This document shows positions 27,816 to 40,626 of a stretch of DNA of 64,000 nucleotides, one piece after another. Origin of the DNA: Alcanivorax sp. DSM 26293 (GTDB lineage: Bacteria; Pseudomonadota; Gammaproteobacteria; Pseudomonadales; Alcanivoracaceae); NCBI RefSeq assembly GCF_900107995.1, contig NZ_FNUM01000002.1:146283-210282 (forward strand), given 5' to 3'. The notes under the pieces are model-generated. The model ran no database searches, was not told where the DNA came from, and saw only the letters and a list, made by a program, of their open reading frames with translations. A program made the translations under genes and the position numbers. Every line of letters starts with the position of its first letter. Positions within the stretch are counted from its first letter, which is position 1.

Positions 27816-28308
27816 GGCGTAGCTCCCTCAACTCGGTTGAATGGAAGGCGCGCTCCCATTGCTCCTGAAACTGCCGCGCCAGTCGAGGCGCCCTGGGCAG
27901 CCGGTGGGCACACAGGTCCAGCCGGGCGGGCCGGGGCCAGCCGCTGGCTTCAAACAGGCCGGTGTTGTCACCGATGGCAAAGCAAAGCTGGCCATCCCTG
28001 TCATCGTCCTGGCTCTGGCGAAGCTGGATACGGGAAGGCAGCCTGCGCGCCAGGTGGATCAGGCGGTGGCCGTTGCGGATTGCGTCGTCCTGGCTGTCGT
28101 ACTGAATGCGAATATCCACTCTTTCACTGCTCAATCCCAGCTGCTTGAGAGCATCGCAGACGACCCGGTCGGCGGTCAGGTTATCCAGCGAGGGCACCCG
28201 CAGCCACAGGCTGCGGCGGCAGGCCAGGATCAAGCTGGCCAGCGCCGTGCCGGCCTCGTGGAATTCCGGGTGGTGCAGGGTGTCGTCGTCACCGATGACA
28301 AAAGGCAT
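27811..28308 (-). CDS. Conserved protein of unknown function paired with a GNAT acetyltransferase
   Basis: 165 residues. It begins MPFVIGDDDT and contains a GTALASLILACRRSLWLRVPSLDN segment recalling the phospholipase-D-like fold of proteins found next to, or fused with, GNAT domains in Pseudomonas (DUF7931-like, from memory). No HKD catalytic motif is seen. The start overlaps the stop of the GNAT gene by one base (TGATG), so they are coupled. The stop lies within a REP unit. Confidence 0.6.
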   Translation of the reverse strand: MPFVIGDDDTLHHPEFHEAGTALASLILACRRSLWLRVPSLDNLTADRVVCDALKQLGLSSERVDIRIQYDSQDDAIRNGHRLIHLARRLPSRIQLRQSQDDDRDGQLCFAIGDNTGLFEASGWPRPARLDLCAHRLPRAPRLARQFQEQWERAFHSTELRELRL

Positions 28309-28733
28309 CAGACCAGGGGTTTGAACATCTGGCGGTGGGGGATATTGGCATCCATGAAGATGCCGCCGGACACTGCAAAACCGGCCGCTTCGTAGAAGCT
28401 GGTGGCGTGGGTCTGGGCGTGCAGAAAGATTTCTTCCATACCCTTGGCGCGGGCGGCTTCTTCCGCCGCGACCAGCAGGGAACTGCCAACCCCGTTGTTG
28501 CGTTGCTCGGAGAGCACACACAGACGGCTGATCTGCCCGGTCGGCAGCAGACGGATACAACCCACCGGGTTTTGTTCCCGGTCCAGGGCCAGAAAATGGA
28601 CGGCGTTATCGTCTTCGCCATCCCACTCCAGCTCTTCGGGAACATGTTGCTCGTTGATAAAGACCTTCTGGCGAAGGGCTCGCAGGGCGCTTTCGTGTTC
28701 GTCCCAGCGGGTCTCGATAATGCTGATAGCCAT
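28308..28733 (-). CDS. GNAT-family N-acetyltransferase (ElaA/YjcF-like)
   Basis: 141 residues. LRQKVFINEQHVPEELEWD at the N terminus and the acetyl-CoA loop QRNNGVGSSLLVAAEEAA are GNAT features of the YjcF type; FYEAAGFAVSGGIFMDANIPH is the usual C-terminal part. The substrate is unknown. The ATG at 28733 lies 10 bases from the stop of the upstream roxA gene, so the order roxA-GNAT-partner looks like one operon. Confidence 0.85.
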   Translation of the reverse strand: MAISIIETRWDEHESALRALRQKVFINEQHVPEELEWDGEDDNAVHFLALDREQNPVGCIRLLPTGQISRLCVLSEQRNNGVGSSLLVAAEEAARAKGMEEIFLHAQTHATSFYEAAGFAVSGGIFMDANIPHRQMFKPLV

Positions 28734-28743
28734 AGGGGTCTCG

Positions 28744-29891
28744 TTATAGTGGGGCGAAGAAGCCCTGTTCAATCCAGTCATGTAGCAATTCACTCCCGGC
28801 TGGCTGCATTACCGCATCCAGCGCGTCACGGGTATAGCAGCGCTGGCGGGCCAGCAGCTGTACCAGTGGTCGTTGTTGTTCTGTCAGTGAGTAGGGCTCA
28901 CCGTTTAACCAGGCAATGTTGCCCTGCAAAATCAGGCGCACACTACCATGGCGCACCAGGGCGATCGATGGATCGCGGTGGCGAATATGGGCATCATCGA
29001 CGGCAAATTCAAGTCCATCCAGCCGGGGCGTGGACAGCCAGCGATAAACTGCACGCTCAATGGCCGCCGGGTTGAGCAGGTCCAGGGCGCCGCGAATCAG
29101 TTGCTGCCGGTCTGCATCGGCCAGTACTGACGGGTCTCCCGTCACTGGCCGGTCCGGGTCGGTGAACAGTTCGCTGTCCGCATCGGCCAGACATTCACCG
29201 GCAATTTCCGCCATTAGCATCTGGTAATCCGGGGCCCGGAAGCCCACCGACCAGGTGATGCAGTCACTGTCTTCGGCGACCCCATGGTGAGCTACGCCGG
29301 GTGGCAGGTAGAGCACATCACCGGGATTGGCCACGAACGCTTCCCGCACCGGCATATCGGCCAGTAACTTCAGATCAGGGTGCGGCAGTTTCGGCGTTTT
29401 GTCGTCGCAGATATCACCGATCTGCCAGCGGCGGCTGCCGGCGGCCTGGATCAGGAATACGTCATAGCGGTCGTAGTGGGGCCCCACGCTGCCACCCTTG
29501 GCGGCATAGCTCATCATGATGTCTTCCAGACGCCAGTTGGGCAGGAAGGCAAAACTGTCCAGCAGCAGGGACACATCGGTGAGATAGTGATCCACGGACT
29601 GTACCAGCAGGGTCCAGTCCCGCTCACCCAGCTCGGCAAACACGGTTTCCTCGAACGGGCCCTGTTTCAGTTCCCAGCTGCCACCGGCAGAGCCGCGAAT
29701 GATGCGCGCTTCCACGTTGTCTTCCAGCGCCAGCCCGGCCAGGGTGTCCGCGTCTGGCTCATCCAGGCCGCTGGCGGCGCCGGGCATGAACAGGGGCTTT
29801 TTCTGCCAGTAGTCCCGCAAAAACGCTGCCGGCTTCATGGGCAGAGTGAAGCGCGGCAGAGTCAGGGCTGACTGGCCCGGAGCGTCGGTCA

Positions 29892-29892
<1 letters not shown>
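28744..29892 (-). CDS. roxA: Ribosomal protein L16 arginine hydroxylase (RoxA/YcfD, JmjC fold)
   Basis: 382 residues. The Fe(II)/2-oxoglutarate triad is visible: His139 and Asp141 in GPHYDRYD, and His202 in PPGVAHHG. LPNWRLEDIMMSYA and the C-terminal winged-helix-like region match YcfD. It hydroxylates Arg81 of L16 in E. coli. The ATG overlaps the purB stop by one base (TGATG), so it is coupled to purB. Confidence 0.9.
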
Positions 29893-31349
<1,457 letters not shown>

Positions 31350-31364
31350 TTAGCGGATGCTCCC

Positions 31365-31530
31365 TGTAGGCGCCCCGCTTGAGGGGCGAACCGAGCGAAG
31401 CGAGGCAACAGAGCGTGATGGCTGCGGCAAGCGTTCCTGGAGATATGCAGGCTTCTGATTCGCCTGATCGCCCTTCGGACGATTTCCGCGCTACCGCGCG
31501 GTTCGCGGCTCATACCCGCGGGGCACAGAG
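31365..31530. repeat. REPIN-like element, locus B (right end degenerate)
   Basis: The left unit, 31365-31392, reads TGTAGGCGCCCC, loop, GGGGCGAACC. The right end around 31500-31528 is a decayed inverted copy (GGTTCGCG...CCGCGGGG). The body has CGCCTGATCGCCCTT (31461-31475), the exact reverse complement of 15 bases in locus A. It lies in the 301-base gap between hflD and purB, which otherwise holds only the purB leader. Confidence 0.75.
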
Positions 31531-31563
31531 AGCGCCGATCCTGCAAGTAGCTTTAAGAGTGAC

Positions 31564-32202
31564 CTATAGGTTATTGATATCTATGGACTCTATGGCACTT
31601 AAAAGCCGTTTCCTCTGGAACAGCAACTGCCAGCGGCGGCCGCCGAGCTGGTGCCAGAGGAAGGCGGCGCGCACCCCGGCCAGAAACAGGGCGCGAACCC
31701 GGGCGGCCTTGTTTTCGTCCTGCAGGTGGGCGGGTTCCCCCTTCACCTGGATGCGAAAGCGGAAGGTGCCCAGGGTATCCACATAGATGCCGGCCAGGCG
31801 GTGGCAGAAGGCATCATCCCGCACACTGCTGAAATGGGCCTGTTGTCCATCCAGCGCCTTGAGTCGATGGCGCAGGATATTCACGGTGTCATCGCTCTTG
31901 CGCAGCTTGGCGGCCAGGTGCAGCAAGGCGAGGCCATAATTGAGTGGCCGCAGGTTGCCACCGGCGGAGTCCCGGTTGAGGCTGCGGTTAAGGAGGCTGA
32001 CGCCATCACGAAGCAGGGCAGGCTGCGGATAAATGGCGTCAAAGCTGTCCGCGTCCAGGGCCATGACGCCCTGCATCAGGGCCTCAAAGGCGCGCGGTTC
32101 GCAGTCACCGCGAAGGGCGATGTCGTCGGCCAGCTGGGCGGCCTGAAAGACCGCGGCCAGGGCCAGAAGCTGTTGCTGTTGCGGGTTGAAGCGTTCGCTC
32201 AT
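31564..32202 (-). CDS. hflD: HflD, high-frequency-lysogenization protein homologue
   Basis: 212 residues, helical, membrane-peripheral family. Recognised by [19 protein letters not shown] at the N terminus, [17 protein letters not shown], and [13 protein letters not shown]. In E. coli it sits between mnmA and purB and antagonises lambda CII; its cellular role is unclear. It overlaps mnmA by 4 bases. Confidence 0.93.
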   Translation of the reverse strand: MSERFNPQQQQLLALAAVFQAAQLADDIALRGDCEPRAFEALMQGVMALDADSFDAIYPQPALLRDGVSLLNRSLNRDSAGGNLRPLNYGLALLHLAAKLRKSDDTVNILRHRLKALDGQQAHFSSVRDDAFCHRLAGIYVDTLGTFRFRIQVKGEPAHLQDENKAARVRALFLAGVRAAFLWHQLGGRRWQLLFQRKRLLSAIESIDINNL

Positions 32203-33305
32203 GCCGTTTCCTCAATGACAGCGCCACCCAGGCACAGGGGGCCATCGTAGAACACCACGGACTGGCCCGGCGTGACGGCACGCTGGGGCTCATCAAAGAC
32301 CACATGGACGCGGCCATCCCCGGCATCGCTGACGGTGCAGGCCTGATCCGGTTGCCGATAGCGGGTCTTGGCGGTGAGCCTGGCGGGCAAGGCCGGGGCT
32401 GCCAGGGCAACCCACTGCATGGGAGCGCTGGTCAGTTCGCGGCTGTAAAGCAATGGGTGATCGGTGCCTTGCACGGCGATCAGGACGTTGCGGTCAAGAT
32501 CCTTGCCGGCCACATACCAGGGGGCATCGCCGGCGTTGGCGAGACCACCAATGCCCAGCCCCTGGCGCTGGCCCAGGGTGTAATACATGAGGCCATCGTG
32601 GTCACCGATCACATTGCCATGATCGTCCTCGATCTTGCCGGGCTGGGCGGGCAGGTACTGTTCAAGAAAATCCTTGAAGCGGCGCTCGCCGATAAAGCAG
32701 ATCCCGGTGGAGTCCTTCTTCTTGTGATTGGCAAAGCCCTTTTCTTCGGCGATGCGCCGCACTTCCGGCTTTTCCAGATCCCCCAAGGGGAACAGGGTGC
32801 GCGCGAATTTGTGGTGATCCACGGCATGGAGGAAGTAGGTCTGGTCCTTGTTGGTATCCACCGCGCGTAGCAAGCGGCCCTTGCCGTCGTGGCTCACCCG
32901 GGAATAATGGCCGGTGGCGATGTAGTCAGCCCCCAGGGTGATGGCGTGATCCAGAAAGGCCTGGAATTTGATTTCCTTGTTGCAGAGGATGTCCGGGTTG
33001 GGGGTGCGCCCGGCCTTGTACTCGGCAAGAAAGTGCTCGAAGACACGGTCCCAGTATTCTGCCGCGAAGTTGGCGGTGTGCAGTTCGATACCCAGCACCC
33101 CGGCCACCTGCATGGCATCCATCAGGTCTTCCCGGGCGGTGCAGTAGTCGGTGCCGTCATCCTCATTCCAGTTCTTCATGAACAGGCCCTCGACGCGATA
33201 ACCCGCGTCCAGCAACCGCGCAGCGGCCACCGAGGAATCCACACCGCCGGACATGCCGACGATCACATGGGTGTCTTGTGGGGCTTTTGCAGAAACGTGG
33301 CTCAT
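32199..33305 (-). CDS. mnmA: MnmA, tRNA-specific 2-thiouridylase
   Basis: 368 residues. PP-loop GMSGGVDSS (17-25), Cys108 in NPDILCN and Cys203 in STGICFIG are the nucleophile and persulfide cysteines. It makes the s2 part of mnm5s2U34 in Lys, Glu and Gln tRNAs, with sulfur passed through the Tus relay whose tusBCD genes are at 54993-55903. The family motifs GHYSR and [12 protein letters not shown] are present. Confidence 0.96.
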   Translation of the reverse strand: MSHVSAKAPQDTHVIVGMSGGVDSSVAAARLLDAGYRVEGLFMKNWNEDDGTDYCTAREDLMDAMQVAGVLGIELHTANFAAEYWDRVFEHFLAEYKAGRTPNPDILCNKEIKFQAFLDHAITLGADYIATGHYSRVSHDGKGRLLRAVDTNKDQTYFLHAVDHHKFARTLFPLGDLEKPEVRRIAEEKGFANHKKKDSTGICFIGERRFKDFLEQYLPAQPGKIEDDHGNVIGDHDGLMYYTLGQRQGLGIGGLANAGDAPWYVAGKDLDRNVLIAVQGTDHPLLYSRELTSAPMQWVALAAPALPARLTAKTRYRQPDQACTVSDAGDGRVHVVFDEPQRAVTPGQSVVFYDGPLCLGGAVIEETA

Positions 33306-33320
33306 GGTGCTGCCTTCATG

Positions 33321-33788
33321 TCAGCCGCGTTGTAGCGGCCAGGGGTGCTGATAGATGGTGTCCAGTGGCAAGCGGCGTCCTGACAGGTAGTCATCCAGGC
33401 ATTTTTCCACCAGGGCGCTACGGTGTTGGGGGCGGCGGCTGCGCAGTTCGTCCGGGGTCAGCCATTCGGCGCCAAGAATACCGGTATCCAGCTTCTGGGC
33501 CGGGTCATGGCTGACCGGCCTGGCCACGAAACAGGTGCGGAAGTAGACCCCGGCGCCCCGGAAGGGCTGGAAGATATACCAGCCCAGCAGATCGGTGACT
33601 TCTACCTGCCAGGCGGTCTCTTCGAGGGTTTCCCGATAGGCGGCCTGCATCAGGTTTTCCCCGAACTCCACATGCCCGGCGGGCTGATTCAGCACTTCCT
33701 TGCCCTTGCTCATTTCCCGAACAAAGAGGAAGCGCCCGTCTTGTTCCACCACACAGGCCACAGTAATGTGCGGCTCAAAGCTGTTCAT
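33321..33788 (-). CDS. nudJ: Nudix hydrolase, NudJ-like
   Basis: 155 residues. The Nudix box is GHVEFGENLMQAAYRETLEE followed by TAW: all acidic metal ligands are present, but the usual Gly near the end (EExG) is Ala. N-terminal PHITVACVVEQDGRFLFV and LNQPAGH match NudJ, a nucleoside di/triphosphate and HMP-PP phosphatase. It lies 15 bases after mnmA on the same strand going upstream, as in many gammaproteobacteria. The start at 33788 has TAGGG before it. Confidence 0.87.
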   Translation of the reverse strand: MNSFEPHITVACVVEQDGRFLFVREMSKGKEVLNQPAGHVEFGENLMQAAYRETLEETAWQVEVTDLLGWYIFQPFRGAGVYFRTCFVARPVSHDPAQKLDTGILGAEWLTPDELRSRRPQHRSALVEKCLDDYLSGRRLPLDTIYQHPWPLQRG

Positions 33789-33929
33789 ATCAACCCTACC
33801 GGTACCGACCCCGTCCAAATGGGGCACAATGATAACTGAATCCACGATACCCGCGCGTGGCTCTGGATTCAGACGCAAATCAGGGCGGGAATGGTAGCGC
33901 AGCAGCGCCACAGACAACAGGAGTGATCA

Positions 33930-34409
33930 ATGCCCGGGGACCGGTTTACCCACCTGGATGACCAGGGACGCGCCCAGATGGTGGACGTGACGGACAAGGC
34001 GGAAACGCAGCGGCAGGCCACAGCCATGGCGCGTATTCGGATGGAACCGCAGACCCTGGCGATGATCCGCGATCAGCGTCACCCCAAAGGCGATGTGCTG
34101 GCCACCGCCCGTATCGCCGGCATTCAGGCTGCCAAGAAAACCTGGGACCTGATCCCCATGTGTCATCCGTTATTGCTGACCAAGGTAACGGTCGCCATCG
34201 ACGAGGAGGGCGAGGATGCGCTGCTGATTCGGGCTTCCTGCAAACTGAAGGGCACCACAGGGGTGGAAATGGAAGCCCTGACGGCGGCCTCGGTGGCAGC
34301 GCTGACCCTCTACGATATGTGCAAGGCGGTAGATCGTGGCATGGTAATTGAAGCCATCTGCCTGCTGGAAAAGGAAGGTGGCCGCAGTGGTCACTACGTC
34401 AGGTCCTGA
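33930..34409 (+). CDS. moaC: MoaC, cyclic pyranopterin monophosphate synthase
   Basis: 159 residues. [21 protein letters not shown] and [20 protein letters not shown] are the MoaC signatures, including the active-site His and Lys residues. With MoaA it converts GTP to cPMP in molybdenum cofactor synthesis. moaA is not in the window. AGGAG precedes the ATG. It heads moaC-moaD-moaE. Confidence 0.95.
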   Translation: MPGDRFTHLDDQGRAQMVDVTDKAETQRQATAMARIRMEPQTLAMIRDQRHPKGDVLATARIAGIQAAKKTWDLIPMCHPLLLTKVTVAIDEEGEDALLIRASCKLKGTTGVEMEALTAASVAALTLYDMCKAVDRGMVIEAICLLEKEGGRSGHYVRS

Positions 34410-34429
34410 GGCGTTTGTTCCTTGATAGG

Positions 34430-34452
34430 GTGGGAGCCATGCAGGCATGGCC
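34430..34452. repeat. Solitary REP-like palindrome between moaC and moaD
   Basis: GCCATGC (34436-34442) and GCATGGC (34445-34451) pair perfectly around two bases, preceded by GGGA as in the TGTAGGAGCCATGC edge of locus C. It is probably a decayed REP unit and fills most of the 86-base moaC-moaD gap. Confidence 0.55.
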
Positions 34453-34495
34453 AATGGCCGTTTGCTCCCGGGATGGTTTTCGAAGGTACCCATGC

Positions 34496-34747
34496 ATGAT
34501 TGAAATCCGTTTTTTCGCTGCCCTTCGTGAGCGGGTTGGCAGTGACAGGCTGGCAGTGTCCCCCCCGGATTCAGTGGATACGGTGGCGAAGCTGGTTGCA
34601 TGGCTGGAGACAGACCCGGCATTGGCCGAGGCCCTGGCGGCCACACCACGCCGTATGGTGGCGGTCAACGAGGTGCTGGGTTCGGAAGACTCCACGGTTT
34701 CTCCCGGCGATGTTGTGGCGCTATTCCCGCCGGTGACCGGGGGATGA
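34496..34747 (+). CDS. moaD: MoaD, molybdopterin synthase sulfur-carrier subunit
   Basis: 83 residues ending in the required Gly-Gly (VALFPPVTGG), the site of thiocarboxylation. IRFFAALRERVG is the typical beta-grasp start. The frame is open upstream to 34415, but that stretch runs through a REP-like palindrome; AAGG precedes the ATG at 34496. It overlaps moaE by 4 bases (ATGA). Confidence 0.93.
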   Translation: MIEIRFFAALRERVGSDRLAVSPPDSVDTVAKLVAWLETDPALAEALAATPRRMVAVNEVLGSEDSTVSPGDVVALFPPVTGG

Positions 34748-35217
34748 AAACCCGTATCGAGATTCGTAATGGCCCGCTGGTGGCCGCGGAGCCATCTGAT
34801 TGGCTTCGAGATGCGGGCCTCAGCGGCGCCCAGGTACAGTTTTCCGGCCAGGTCCGCGATGAACAGGGCAGGGTGGAGGCGCTCCATCTGGAGCATTACC
34901 CGGGGATGACAGAGTCTGTGCTTGGCACCATTGTCGAGCAGGCCCGGCAGAAGTGGCACCTGAATGGTGCCTGGGTGGTGCACCGGGTTGGCACCATGGA
35001 GCCGGGTGATGACATTGTTCAGGTAGCGGTGAGTGCCGCTCACAGACAGGTCGCCTTCGAGGCCTGCGCCTTTATCATGGACCTGCTGAAAACCCGAGCC
35101 CCCTTCTGGAAGAAAGAACTTATCGGCGGCCGCTGGTTCTGGGTCGAGGCCCGTGAGCGGGATGCCGAGGCCGCCGCTGCCTGGCTGCGGGCGCTTTCGG
35201 CGCATGAACCGCCATAG
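34744..35217 (+). CDS. moaE: MoaE, molybdopterin synthase catalytic subunit
   Basis: 157 residues. VQFSGQVRD, LEHYPGMTE, VVHRVGTMEPGD and FIMDLLKTRAPFWKKE (catalytic Lys) are diagnostic. It transfers MoaD thiocarboxylate sulfur to cPMP. Translation is coupled to moaD. The last 98 bases overlap the 3' end of rluE on the opposite strand. Confidence 0.95.
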   Translation: MKTRIEIRNGPLVAAEPSDWLRDAGLSGAQVQFSGQVRDEQGRVEALHLEHYPGMTESVLGTIVEQARQKWHLNGAWVVHRVGTMEPGDDIVQVAVSAAHRQVAFEACAFIMDLLKTRAPFWKKELIGGRWFWVEARERDAEAAAAWLRALSAHEPP

Positions 35218-35743
35218 ACCGCCATTCCCCGGGGGCCAGCCCGGTCAGGTCCCAGTCGCCGATTTGCCAGCGCACCAGGCGGAGTGTGGGGTGACCGATG
35301 GCGGCGGTCATTCGCCGCACTTGCCGATTTCGACCTTCGTCTATGGTGAGTTTCAGCCAGCTATCCGCTACTGTTTTTCGGGTCCTGACCGGGGGGTGAC
35401 GCGGCCACAGGTCAGGGGCGTCGATGCGAGCCGCTTTGGCGGGTCGGCAGTCGCCATCCTTCAGGGTGATGCCCTGGCGCAGTTTTTGCAGTTCCTGCTC
35501 CCCGGGCGTGCCTTCCACCTGAACCAGGTAGGTCTTGGGCAGATGGAAACGCGGGTCACTGATACGCGCCTGCAGGGCACCGTCATCAGTGAGCAACAAC
35601 AGTCCTTCAGAATCCCAGTCCAGCCGCCCGGCCGGGTAAACGCCGGCCACCGGGACGAACTCTCGCAGTGTGCGACGACCGCGGTCGTCACTGAACTGCG
35701 ATAGCGTGTGAAAGGGCTTGTTGAGCAATATCAGTTGTGCCAT
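35120..35743 (-). CDS. rluE: RluE-type 23S rRNA pseudouridine(2457) synthase
   Basis: 207 residues of the RsuA/RluB/E/F family without an S4 domain. NKPFHTLSQFSD at the N terminus, the catalytic Asp in GRLDWDSEGLLLLT, and EGRNRQVRRMTAAIGHPTLRLVR are present. After the normal RluE end it carries a basic, Pro/Arg-rich tail of about 30 residues whose codons lie antisense within moaE. Confidence 0.92.
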   Translation of the reverse strand: MAQLILLNKPFHTLSQFSDDRGRRTLREFVPVAGVYPAGRLDWDSEGLLLLTDDGALQARISDPRFHLPKTYLVQVEGTPGEQELQKLRQGITLKDGDCRPAKAARIDAPDLWPRHPPVRTRKTVADSWLKLTIDEGRNRQVRRMTAAIGHPTLRLVRWQIGDWDLTGLAPGEWRSMAVHAPKAPAARQRRPRHPAHGPRPRTSGRR

Positions 35744-35805
35744 GGGTATGGGTTTCGGTGGCTGTCGTTATGGCGTTGGTGCCGGTTGAACTAACAAGGC
35801 TAAAC

Positions 35806-35825
35806 GGTCGGTGCTATACTCGCCA
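35806..35825 (+). promoter_or_regulatory. Promoter core of the monomeric isocitrate dehydrogenase gene (20-base block shared with icd)
   Basis: GGTCGGTGCTATACTCGCCA, identical over 20 bases to 38338-38357. It contains TGCTATACT, an extended -10 (TATACT at 35815-35820). No good -35 hexamer lies 17 bases upstream. It is 121 bases before the start codon; the leader between contains GC hairpins. Confidence 0.75.
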
Positions 35826-35883
35826 ACTCATGCAGAATACGGTTTATCTGGAGGGAGCACTCCTTTTAGGCTCGCTGATCTGA

Positions 35884-38166
<2,283 letters not shown>

Positions 38167-38186
38167 TCTCTGCAGTGAATAAGAAG

Positions 38187-38208
38187 GCCGGCGCAAGCCG
38201 GCTTTTTT
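38187..38208 (+). terminator. Intrinsic terminator after the monomeric IDH gene
   Basis: GCCGGC (38187-38192), loop GCAA, GCCGGC (38197-38202), then TTTTTT. It ends 20 bases past the stop codon and separates the two isocitrate dehydrogenase units. Confidence 0.92.
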
Positions 38209-38337
38209 ATGGACAATCCACCGGGCCCTGTTTCAGTCGCAATGTTCAATCCGGCTCTCTGACCGCTTGGGTGGCTGTCTGAAGATCGGGCGGAAAGCTT
38301 GCTTAATCGGCCTCCGGGCAGATGTCCGCCGCTTGCA

Positions 38338-38357
38338 GGTCGGTGCTATACTCGCCA
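38338..38357 (+). promoter_or_regulatory. Promoter core of icd (20-base block shared with the monomeric IDH gene)
   Basis: The same 20 bases as at 35806-35825, with the extended -10 TGCTATACT (TATACT at 38347-38352). It is 41 bases before the icd ATG, giving a short leader ending in GAGGGAG. Confidence 0.75.
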
Positions 38358-38398
38358 GTAAATACCTGTTTCGCTTTTATTCAGAGGGAGTAGTGTAG

Positions 38399-39661
<1,263 letters not shown>

Positions 39662-39691
39662 TTTCTCAGATACCCCTGCGGCACAGATTGC

Positions 39692-39955
39692 TCAGGAAGG
39701 CGTCGACTGATTTTCAGGGGCGCCTTTTTCGTGGTCGCTTTCGGCGTAATCCCCGTCAGCCCTGAGATTGACAGCGTGGAAGCCCTTGTTGGCCGGCTGA
39801 ACCTCGTATTCCACGGGCTGGCCAGCCTTCAGGCTCTTGTAGCCTTCCATCTGTATATAGGAGTAGTGAACAAACAGGTCCTCACCCCCTTCATCCGGCC
39901 TGACAAACCCGTACCCCTTGGCGTTGTTAAACCACTTTACTCGTCCCGTTGCCAT
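39692..39955 (-). CDS. cspD: Cold-shock domain protein, CspD-like
   Basis: 87 residues. RNA-binding motifs RNP1 (KGYGFVRP) and RNP2 (DLFVHYS) lie in an N-terminal cold-shock domain of about 67 residues; a hydrophilic acidic tail follows. CspD is the replication-inhibitory stationary-phase member next to clpS in E. coli and Pseudomonas, as here. AGGGAAGGA precedes the ATG. It is divergent from clpS across 237 bases. Confidence 0.9.
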   Translation of the reverse strand: MATGRVKWFNNAKGYGFVRPDEGGEDLFVHYSYIQMEGYKSLKAGQPVEYEVQPANKGFHAVNLRADGDYAESDHEKGAPENQSTPS

Positions 39956-40152
39956 GGTCCTTCCCTCTTGCCTATCCAATGGCTGTCGTTGTTTGTTGTT
40001 ATCCCCGGGCCGACTGCTGCGGTAAACTGGAATCCGGAGTTATCGTGCAACTTTTAAACATGCGTGGCGGGGTGTCAAGCCCGTGAAATATTCAACGGGT
40101 GGCAGGCTGCTAGGGATTGAAAAATCCGTTACCGTCCATCATTTCTTCATTG

Positions 40153-40170
40153 CCTGCTGACGCAAGCAGG
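40153..40170 (+). promoter_or_regulatory. Hairpin in the clpS leader
   Basis: CCTGCT (40153-40158) and AGCAGG (40165-40170) form a 6-bp stem 22 bases before the clpS start. It might influence translation of clpS; nothing links it to a known motif. The rest of the 237-base cspD-clpS gap holds no gene that I can see. Confidence 0.35.
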
Positions 40171-40192
40171 GTTACAACGGTTTTGAGGCATT

Positions 40193-40579
40193 ATGAACTG
40201 GCAACAACAAGGGCACTGGGTAATGGCTCACGGAAAAGAGGATCTCCGTAACGGGCCTGCGGATTCGCCTTCCGATCCGGATCGTCACGGCGATCTGGCA
40301 GTGGAAGAGGCCAGGCCGAAGTTGAAGCCACCGTCCATGTACAAGGTGTTGATGCTCAATGATGACTACACCCCCATGGATTTTGTGGTAGAGATACTGG
40401 AAGACTTCTTCAATCTGGGCCGGGAGCAGGCCACTCGCGTGATGCTCACGGTTCATACCGAAGGAAAGGCGGTATGCGGGGTGTATCCCCAGGATATCGC
40501 CGAAACGAAAGCCACTCAGGTGGTGGAATACGCCCGTGAAAATCAGCACCCGCTGATGTGTCAGGTGGAGAAAGCCTGA
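40193..40579 (+). CDS. clpS: ClpS, N-degron adaptor of ClpAP
   Basis: 128 residues from 40193 (GAGG 4 bases upstream) or 118 from the ATG at 40223 (AAGGG 9 bases upstream). The core [21 protein letters not shown] has the residues that bind N-terminal Leu, Phe, Tyr and Trp; [15 protein letters not shown] and the His of the H-x-x-G element are present. It delivers N-degron substrates to ClpA, encoded 47 bases downstream. Confidence 0.93.
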   Translation: MNWQQQGHWVMAHGKEDLRNGPADSPSDPDRHGDLAVEEARPKLKPPSMYKVLMLNDDYTPMDFVVEILEDFFNLGREQATRVMLTVHTEGKAVCGVYPQDIAETKATQVVEYARENQHPLMCQVEKA

Positions 40580-40626
40580 TTCAGGCTCTCCAGCTGGATT
40601 CCCGGGTACTGCAGTGAGGTAGCCTT

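Noticed and set aside
34415-34495. N-terminal extension of MoaD
   Set aside because: It runs through a REP-like palindrome and exceeds the family length; the ATG at 34496 fits.
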